This document shows, in pieces, positions 1 to 4,759 of a stretch of 21,093 nt of DNA. The notes below the pieces were generated by a model. The model had not been told where the DNA came from, ran no database searches, and saw only the letters and a program-made list of their open reading frames with translations. Position 1 is the first letter of the stretch, and each line of letters opens with the position of its first letter. The DNA comes from CAZPRQ01 sp964589415 (GTDB lineage: Bacteria > Patescibacteriota > Doudnabacteria > UBA920), in assembly GCA_964589415.1 (NCBI GenBank), contig CAZPRQ010000019.1, positions 1-21,093 on the forward strand, given 5' to 3'. The translations under genes were made by a program, and so were the position numbers.

Positions 1-101
1 CCATTCCTGCCAAGCAGAAGAATGGGGACCCCGATTTATCACCCCATTCCTGCCAGGCAGAAGAATGGGGACCCCGACTTGGCCAAACGTGTAAGTCCTA
101 A
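1..101 (-). repeat. MITE-like hairpin element, partial (copy 1)
   Basis: Two tandem units of about 42 bases each contain a hairpin; in the second unit (42-70) the arms CCCCATTC and GAATGGGG enclose TGCC/GGCA. The right end reads GTAAGTCCTA. Read on the minus strand the block begins TAGGACTTAC, followed by the same GTTTGGC and GGGGTCCCC blocks found at 3264-3330, so it is the same element in the opposite orientation. It is cut by the window start. No coding potential is seen. Confidence 0.75.
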
Positions 102-110
102 ATAATATTC

Positions 111-148
111 AGTGGGGAAAACACTACAAATGTAGTGTTTTCCCCACT
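111..148. terminator. Perfect 18-bp hairpin, likely terminator of an upstream gene
   Basis: The arms 111-128 and 131-148 are perfectly complementary, with two unpaired A residues between them. The inner stem (ACACTACA) is followed by TTTT inside the outer arm, so it can act as an intrinsic terminator in either direction. It ends 11 bases before the ATG at 160. It could instead be a leader structure for that gene. Confidence 0.55.
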
Positions 149-159
149 ACAAAAAATAT

Positions 160-1233
160 ATGAATAAATCGTGGATATCGGAGTACGCAAAAGCGTCTTT
201 CCTGCTGTACGCGGGCAACACCATAGACGCGTTCCAACCGCTGGATTTTTTCCATTTCTATCCGCTTTGGTATGACTTGTGGGTACAACGGTTTATGTTG
301 GTTATGGATGTTTTGGATTTGGACCATAAAAACTACCAATCTATACGGCATTTATTGCCCGGACCCTCCAGCATGAGGGCGATCTTACAAAAAATTATCC
401 CTTCCGCAAAAGGTTTAAACGGGAAAAATGCAAAAAATTTCGCCAGAATGGCCAATTTTTTTGCCCTTATGCTAAAGCAGTGCTGCCCGGAAGACCCATA
501 TGGCTTAACCAGCAATCCGGTCCACGACCGGCAAGAAACCGGCCAAATAATTACAACCATACCTTGGAGTGAAGGTAATAAATTATTTGCAAAGCAGTTA
601 GGCCAACTCATAACCGCTGCCGGCTCGCTTGTACACGGACTTTACAACGATGTGGTTACGGATTTTGGCTGGGATGCCTACGGCCCATATACGCTTCACA
701 CTCCGGATCATTCCTATCAGCTCATAATAAGGCATTTTCCGGACTTAGCTCCACAAGAAATTTGGAAAAAAGAATTTTTATCCCCCGTCAAGGATTTAAA
801 AATTTACCAATTCTACAAAGATGTTAAGTGGGAATTTGCTTTCTTGGGTTGCCATACGATTTTAAAAAGTGGAAACCCTATTACCAACCTAACCCACTTT
901 GCGGTAATGGTAAATGGCAACTTCATTGCCCCAGAGGACATAATACCGCTAATGCAGGAGCTTGGCGGCAAGGCAGAAAAAATTTACGAAGCGATTCGCA
1001 AAAAAAATTTTGAGAAAATTAAACAGCTCGTCATGCTGCAAGAATGCTACCAATTGCATAAACTGTTTACTGCCGCCTATATGAATTGGAAACCAACACC
1101 CCAAATGCAGGAAAAAATATATGGAAAGCCTCTTCTCACAGGCATATTGCCTTTCGGTAAAATAATGACCAACTTGGAAGAATATAAAGAGCTTTTTCAT
1201 TTGAATTGGTTTGAAAAAAATATTCTTTCTTAA
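160..1233 (+). CDS. Hypothetical protein, 357 aa
   Basis: I do not recognise this family. The product is a soluble-looking protein rich in aromatic residues and lysine, with no signal peptide or clear membrane segment. The N-terminal third has aromatic, helix-prone stretches (about 25-55). A conserved-looking block near 158-178 (HGLYNDVVTDFGWDAYGPY) and histidines at 159, 180 and 184 would be the first places to look for an active site. The C-terminal half (255-357) is helical and charged. The ATG at 160 has no Shine-Dalgarno sequence and sits just after the hairpin at 111-148. A terminator follows directly at 1241-1270, so the gene is probably transcribed alone. The even, uninterrupted 357-codon frame supports a real gene. 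Confidence 0.8.
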   Translation: MNKSWISEYAKASFLLYAGNTIDAFQPLDFFHFYPLWYDLWVQRFMLVMDVLDLDHKNYQSIRHLLPGPSSMRAILQKIIPSAKGLNGKNAKNFARMANFFALMLKQCCPEDPYGLTSNPVHDRQETGQIITTIPWSEGNKLFAKQLGQLITAAGSLVHGLYNDVVTDFGWDAYGPYTLHTPDHSYQLIIRHFPDLAPQEIWKKEFLSPVKDLKIYQFYKDVKWEFAFLGCHTILKSGNPITNLTHFAVMVNGNFIAPEDIIPLMQELGGKAEKIYEAIRKKNFEKIKQLVMLQECYQLHKLFTAAYMNWKPTPQMQEKIYGKPLLTGILPFGKIMTNLEEYKELFHLNWFEKNILS

Positions 1234-1240
1234 ACTTAAG

Positions 1241-1270
1241 CCGGACGGCTCAAATCGTCCGGTTTTTGTT
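1241..1270 (+). terminator. Intrinsic terminator after the 160-1233 gene
   Basis: A stem CCGGACG (1241-1247) pairs with CGTCCGG (1256-1262) and is followed by a T-rich run. It begins 7 bases after the stop codon. Confidence 0.8.
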
Positions 1271-1299
1271 TTGACGAAAACGGCAAAATTACCTACACT
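1271..1299 (+). promoter_or_regulatory. Sigma70-type promoter, leaderless arrangement
   Basis: TTGACG (1271-1276), a 17-base spacer and TACACT (1294-1299) match the -35/-10 consensus. The ATG at 1307 lies 7 bases after the -10 box, so transcription would start at about the first base of the start codon, giving a leaderless mRNA. Confidence 0.6.
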
Positions 1300-1306
1300 G
1301 CCTGGT

Positions 1307-1645
1307 ATGTTTAAAAGAGGACTAATTCTTTTTACAATGGCTACCACCGGGGTGCTGTATGGACAATCTATGCCGGGCAGTATGGGTATGTTGTCCGCCA
1401 CAAACAAAAACCCCTCACCTCTAACCCCCAACCTAACCAAATGGCACGATATTACTAGTAACATACTAGGCGCAAAACCTACGCTACCTCCGGAATTTAA
1501 GCTTCCGCTTCCCCCAAAAAAGCGGCTTCAGCAATTACGGCTCCTGGTAAGCCCCGGCCCGTTTCGAGGTTTTGCGTTCGCTTACCGCTTTACGTGGCAG
1601 ACTACCCGGATGCGCACTGTCCGATACGCCATTAAACCCCATTAG
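1307..1645 (+). CDS. Small secreted orphan protein, 112 aa
   Basis: An open frame extends upstream to 1211, but it runs through the terminator and promoter. The ATG at 1307 is preferred because it opens a typical signal peptide (residues 1-20, cleavage near LYGQ-S). The mature part is small, rich in Pro, Lys and Arg (about 57-75) and ends in a basic aromatic segment. No known domain is recognised. The gene is framed by its own promoter (1271-1299) and terminator (1662-1690). It may be a secreted peptide, an adhesin fragment or a remnant of a longer gene; function is unknown. It ends in TAG. Confidence 0.5.
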   Translation: MFKRGLILFTMATTGVLYGQSMPGSMGMLSATNKNPSPLTPNLTKWHDITSNILGAKPTLPPEFKLPLPPKKRLQQLRLLVSPGPFRGFAFAYRFTWQTTRMRTVRYAIKPH

Positions 1646-1661
1646 ACCCATAAAAGTCTCC

Positions 1662-1690
1662 GCGGAAGGCCCAGCCTTCCGCTTTTTTTA
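1662..1690 (+). terminator. Intrinsic terminator after the 1307-1645 gene
   Basis: GCGGAAGGC (1662-1670) pairs with GCCTTCCGC (1674-1682) and is followed by TTTTTTTAT. Confidence 0.85.
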
Positions 1691-1698
1691 TAAGCCCC

Positions 1699-1735
1699 TT
1701 GTCAAGGCTAGATACCCTTGACAACAACCTATAAT
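1699..1735 (+). promoter_or_regulatory. Inverted repeat next to a TATAAT box, possible operator/promoter
   Basis: TTGTCAAGG (1699-1707) and CCTTGACAA (1716-1724) are perfect 9-base inverted arms. TATAAT follows at 1730-1735. TTGACA lies inside the right arm, but only 6 bases before TATAAT, so it cannot be the -35 box for it. The arrangement suggests a regulator binding site over the promoter of the gene at 1813. This is inference. Confidence 0.35.
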
Positions 1736-1757
1736 TTAGTAATCTAATACTATAAAT

Positions 1758-1781
1758 CGCTCCGATCGCGGAGCGGTTTTT
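1758..1781 (+). terminator. Terminator-like hairpin in the 5' leader (possible attenuator)
   Basis: CGCTCCG (1758-1764) pairs with CGGAGCG (1769-1775) across ATCG and is followed by GTTTTT. It lies between the TATAAT box at 1730 and the ribosome binding site at 1797, so it may attenuate the downstream secreted-protein gene, or it may be a second terminator for the gene before it. Confidence 0.5.
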
Positions 1782-1796
1782 CAATTTCTTTCTGAC

Positions 1797-1804
1797 AAGG
1801 AGGT
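1797..1804 (+). promoter_or_regulatory. Strong Shine-Dalgarno site for the 1813 gene
   Basis: AAGGAGGT sits 8 bases before the ATG at 1813. It is the strongest such site in the window, where most genes have none, and it fixes the start codon. Confidence 0.85.
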
Positions 1805-1812
1805 AAAATAAA

Positions 1813-2562
1813 ATGAAGCACGCACTCATGCTTCTGCCTGTATTAGTCTTGGGTCTTAGTGCCAAAGACCACGGTACGACTACTAATGCCAATCACGAAC
1901 AAGGCGTAAAGCCGGCAACGATGGAAGGGGTTATCGCCACGAACACAAAGTTCGTCAACTTCAACGCTATGGTCCCTCTGTCAGAACGGCAGAGCGCCCA
2001 CGATCCTGAACGCCGCACAGACCGGGTTTACCTGGAGAACCACACTTACAAAGCGCTCGGTGGAATTTTGGGATTTGGCGGAGTTGGCTACGCGCTAATA
2101 AACGGTGAAAATGCCAAACTAATTACGTCTGCTTACGGTACCTACGGTGAACATGCTGGCGGCGGGTTGGGCATTCGGTTTTTGGGAAGGAAAAATCTGA
2201 AAAACAATCTTTACCTAATTACCGACGCCCATCTGCTACAATCATTGTCACGACATGGACTCAACAATAGCAGGACATTTTTGGATCCCACCCATGTTAG
2301 CGTAGGCTACAAATGGCTGCAAATCGGCTTTAGCGCCGAATATCTCCATCACGGAATCATACCGGCACCCGCGGATCACCATCACGCTGAAGAAGTTGAA
2401 GAAGAGCCGGACCACGAGTTAGGCAAGGGTTTTCGGATATTTATAGAGGCGTCACCGACTTATGGCTTCGGTTACAGAGCAAACAAAGCGCCTCACGGCT
2501 GGGCGCACCTTTTCTTTACGGAGTATCGACTGGATTTTAAGCGACTCTTGCGGAGGCGCTAA
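1813..2562 (+). CDS. Secreted beta-rich orphan protein, 249 aa
   Basis: Residues 1-17 form a short signal peptide (hydrophobic LLPVLVLGLSA, cleavage before KDHG). From about 80 to 180 the sequence has glycine-rich alternating strands, and the C-terminus (207-240) again shows amphipathic aromatic strands before a basic tail RLLRRR. This pattern recalls small beta-barrel or lipocalin-like secreted proteins, but I cannot name a family. A metal-binding-looking patch near 188-202 has five histidines (with His201) and several acidic residues. The gene has its own leader, a strong Shine-Dalgarno site and a terminator, and parts are GC-rich compared with polA. Together these suggest transfer or a separately regulated surface function. 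Confidence 0.7.
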   Translation: MKHALMLLPVLVLGLSAKDHGTTTNANHEQGVKPATMEGVIATNTKFVNFNAMVPLSERQSAHDPERRTDRVYLENHTYKALGGILGFGGVGYALINGENAKLITSAYGTYGEHAGGGLGIRFLGRKNLKNNLYLITDAHLLQSLSRHGLNNSRTFLDPTHVSVGYKWLQIGFSAEYLHHGIIPAPADHHHAEEVEEEPDHELGKGFRIFIEASPTYGFGYRANKAPHGWAHLFFTEYRLDFKRLLRRR

Positions 2563-2575
2563 GTGCAAGCGTTAC

Positions 2576-2619
2576 AGGCCGACCCGCGTCACACGACGCG
2601 AGGCCGGCCTTATTTTTTT
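2576..2619 (+). terminator. Intrinsic terminator after the 1813-2562 gene
   Basis: AGGCCG...CGCGTC pairs with GACGCG...CGGCCT around ACAC, with one bulged A and one A-C mismatch, and is followed by a T-rich run ending at about 2619. Confidence 0.8.
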
Positions 2620-2662
2620 ATTCAAAATATGCCATACTTGAATGGTAATTAATATAAAATCC

Positions 2663-2869
2663 ATGTCAAAAAATAATAATCCAGACATAAACGAATTATA
2701 TAATCAAGAAGCAGATATTCACCGCCCTATACCTGAGCATGAAGAAAATACACTATATACAGAAGTTGATCGGTTATCCAATCCATTGGGTAACAAAAAG
2801 AATCCGGAAAATCCGCAACAGCGCCCACAATACCCACACGATGACATTGCCCCCCGCTTGTCAGAATAA
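2663..2869 (+). CDS. Short hydrophilic, probably disordered protein, 68 aa
   Basis: The product is rich in Asn, Glu, Pro and Asp and has no hydrophobic core, so it is probably disordered. An upstream in-frame ATG at 2642 would add seven residues. The ATG at 2663 gives the more natural start (MSKNNN) and has AT-rich -10-like sequence (TAATAT/TATAAA) 4 to 7 bases before it. No Shine-Dalgarno site is seen with either start. It lies between a terminator (2576-2619) and the rpsT promoter. Without a recognisable family it could be a spurious frame, though its composition looks coding-like. Confidence 0.45.
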   Translation: MSKNNNPDINELYNQEADIHRPIPEHEENTLYTEVDRLSNPLGNKKNPENPQQRPQYPHDDIAPRLSE

Positions 2870-2935
2870 CCATTTTCTGCTAAAATCTTGTTACTTAAGC
2901 TCCGCTCAAAAGCCTAAGTACAGCAGTGTCGCACT

Positions 2936-2964
2936 TTTAACTTTATAACTTTAAACTCAATAAT
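2936..2964 (+). promoter_or_regulatory. Candidate leaderless promoter of rpsT
   Basis: TTTAAC (2936-2941), a 17-base spacer and AATAAT (2959-2964) lie so that the predicted start of transcription is the A of the rpsT ATG at 2971, six bases after the -10 box. No Shine-Dalgarno site exists upstream of this ATG. Confidence 0.5.
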
Positions 2965-2970
2965 TCATCT

Positions 2971-3234
2971 ATGCCCAATACCAAATCCGCGGCAAAAGCC
3001 ATGCGCCAGTCAATCCGGCGCCGTGTCAGAAATATTGCCAAAAAGGACGCTTATAGAAAAGCCATAAAGGACGTAAAAAAACTCATTAGCGAAGGTAAAA
3101 AATCCGAAGCCGCCGCCATTTTAGGCACTGCAATGAAAGCTTTGGACAAAGCCGCCAAAACTAAGGTTATTCATAAAAATACCGCATCCCGCAAAAAATC
3201 CCGACTTGCCAAGGCCATATCAAAATTGGCCTAA
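2971..3234 (+). CDS. rpsT: 30S ribosomal protein S20
   Basis: The 87-residue protein has the usual S20 length and the family's features: the N-terminal MPNTKSAAKAMRQS, the strongly basic first helix (RRRVRNIAKKDAYRK) and the conserved C-terminal block VIHKNTASRKKSRLAKAI. S20 binds the 5' domain and helix 44 region of 16S rRNA and acts early in 30S assembly. The gene stands alone. Its likely terminator (3529-3576) is separated from the stop codon by a MITE-like element. The start codon appears leaderless. Identification is secure. Confidence 0.97.
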   Translation: MPNTKSAAKAMRQSIRRRVRNIAKKDAYRKAIKDVKKLISEGKKSEAAAILGTAMKALDKAAKTKVIHKNTASRKKSRLAKAISKLA

Positions 3235-3263
3235 AAACAAATCATTCTAACTATATTCACATC

Positions 3264-3527
3264 AGGACTTACGCGTTTGGCTAAATCGGGGTCCCCATTC
3301 TTCTGCTTGGCAGGAATGGGGTGATAAATACGAGGCGTTTTTCGCTGGTTTTATGAGGCGTAGTTTAACTACGGCGAATAAAACCGGAGTAAGCTGGCTG
3401 GAAATGAATTCCATCCATTACTGCCCAAGAAAAACAACGAAGTAATTGGCCAAACCGCTTGCGGCGCAGTCATTGTTTTGGCAATCTGGCTTTGCCAGTT
3501 GCAAACAATGGCAAGCGCGGAAGTCCT
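3264..3527 (+). mobile_element. MITE-like multi-hairpin element (copy 2), 264 bp
   Basis: The left end AGGACTTACGCG and the right end CGCGGAAGTCCT are imperfect terminal inverted repeats. Inside are a hairpin at 3293-3321 (CCCCATTC/GAATGGGG), a strong one at 3347-3385 (GGTTTTAT/ATAAAACC outside CGTAGTT/AACTACG) and a third in the right part (3465-3527). No transposase frame exists, so it would be non-autonomous. The left 65 bases match 1-101 in opposite orientation; the right 65 bases match the short element at 9738-9817. It lies between rpsT and its likely terminator. Confidence 0.7.
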
Positions 3528-3528
3528 G

Positions 3529-3576
3529 TACATATAAAAATCGTCCCGCCGCTTAGTGGGACGATTTTTATATGTA
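3529..3576. terminator. Bidirectional intrinsic terminator
   Basis: A perfect 19-bp stem (3529-3547 with 3558-3576) carries an A run on one side and a T run on the other, so it works in both directions. It serves the convergent rpsT and RhuM-Fic genes. Confidence 0.9.
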
Positions 3577-3746
3577 TGGAATTCAATTAACTTACAAAAA
3601 GCTTAGCTATGGTTCTAAATATTGTGCTTAACCAAACTTCCAGCCTATTATATTTTTTTTGGGCCCCTGGCATATGCCCGGCCGGCTTATTCATGATCAT
3701 CCTTCAAATAAAGATAAATATTAAATATAAATAAGTATATCATATT
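3577..3746. other. AT-rich intergenic sequence
   Basis: This stretch lies downstream of the RhuM-Fic stop codon. It contains the GC-rich patch GGGCCCCTGGC followed by GCCCGGCCGGC (about 3661-3687), but I see no gene or clear structured element in it. Confidence 0.4.
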
Positions 3747-4757
3747 CTATCCACGGTTGATTAAATTCACGACCAGCGCCACCAAAGCAGATTTTTCTTG
3801 AGGCTTGCTTTCGGCAATAAGCAAGGCTAAGGCTGCCAGTGCGCTGTCATTTATTTTACGCTCGCCTTTTTTATTCATTAGATAATTATTTTCTATTAAA
3901 AATAGCAAGAACAGCAAGCTGCCAATGCGCTTATTACCGTCTGTAAATGGATGATCTTTGACGCAAAAATACAACAGGTGAGAAGCTTTCTCTTCCAAAG
4001 AAGGATATAGCTCTTTGCCGGCAAACGTTTGGTGTATACCGCTTAAAATGCCTTTTAACTTACCTCCGACTTCCTGTCCGAACAAACTACTGGCCTCTTT
4101 TTTGGCCATTAGCCGATTTTTAAACTGCATAATGGCCTTAACAACATCCTCATAAACCAGCGGGCGCGCCGGCCTGGTATTTACTTCTTCAATCTTTAAC
4201 TTGCCTTCATCATAGCCGTTAAGTACGAACCAGGTATTGGTATATTCGGTTATTATGGAAAGCAACTCTTTTTCATACCCTTCTGCCCTGCGTGACTGGA
4301 TGACAGATCGCAATAGATTGTTGGCCGCTTTCAGCTCTTTTATTTTAATACTCGCGTTTTCCAAATCCTTTAAACGTTTTTCATTTAAAGCATAGCCTTT
4401 CACCAAATAGTCCTTCAGCCTTTGGGTAGCCCAAATGCGAAATTCCGTACCTCGCTTGGAATTGACTCTATAGCCCACGGAAATAATCATATCTAAGTTA
4501 TAGCAGTCAACCTGATAAATTTTACCATCAGAGGCAGTTGTTGCAATTTTTGCAACAACTGAATTCCGCTTTAACTCGGAGGAATTAAAGATATTTTTAA
4601 TGTGCCTGGAGATTACAGATTTATCTCTGCCAAATAAATCTGCCATTTGCTGCAATGACAGCCAAACAGTTTCACCTTGAAATTTAACTTGTACCGAGGC
4701 GCCTTCTCCCCCTTTATAAACTTCTATTTGCGCCTGTATTTTTTCTACTACTTCCAT
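3747..4757 (-). CDS. RhuM family protein with Fic/Doc domain
   Basis: The N-terminal part (about 25-125) matches the virulence RhuM type of DNA-binding-like domain (VWLSLQQMADLFGRDKSVISRHI, then YNLDMIISVGYRVNS and FRIWATQRLKDYLVKG). The C-terminal part (about 195-336) is a Fic/Doc fold with the active-site motif HPFTDGNKRIG at 269-279. Fic proteins move nucleotide or phosphate groups onto target proteins; the lysine in NKR is Doc-like, and Doc phosphorylates EF-Tu. SRRAEG at 155-160 fits the (S/T)xxxE(G/N) inhibitory motif of self-inhibited Fic proteins. No separate antitoxin gene is seen. The ATG lies 2 bases after the polA stop, without a Shine-Dalgarno site, so it is probably co-transcribed with polA. 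Target and function are unknown. Confidence 0.9.
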   Translation of the reverse strand: MEVVEKIQAQIEVYKGGEGASVQVKFQGETVWLSLQQMADLFGRDKSVISRHIKNIFNSSELKRNSVVAKIATTASDGKIYQVDCYNLDMIISVGYRVNSKRGTEFRIWATQRLKDYLVKGYALNEKRLKDLENASIKIKELKAANNLLRSVIQSRRAEGYEKELLSIITEYTNTWFVLNGYDEGKLKIEEVNTRPARPLVYEDVVKAIMQFKNRLMAKKEASSLFGQEVGGKLKGILSGIHQTFAGKELYPSLEEKASHLLYFCVKDHPFTDGNKRIGSLLFLLFLIENNYLMNKKGERKINDSALAALALLIAESKPQEKSALVALVVNLINRG

Positions 4758-4759
4758 TT

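Noticed and set aside
1..84. CRISPR array
   Set aside because: Only two adjacent near-identical hairpin units without distinct spacers, and no cas genes.
1211..1306. Upstream extension of the 1307 gene (start at 1211)
   Set aside because: It overlaps the end of the previous gene, a terminator and a promoter, and hides an evident signal peptide that starts at 1307.
2739..2948. Second open frame overlapping the 2663 gene
   Set aside because: It overlaps another frame and the rpsT promoter region, and its composition does not look coding.
1..3527. Composite transposon carrying the genes between copies 1 and 2 of the repeat
   Set aside because: The block includes rpsT, an essential gene, there is no transposase, and the copies are non-autonomous; independent insertions are simpler.
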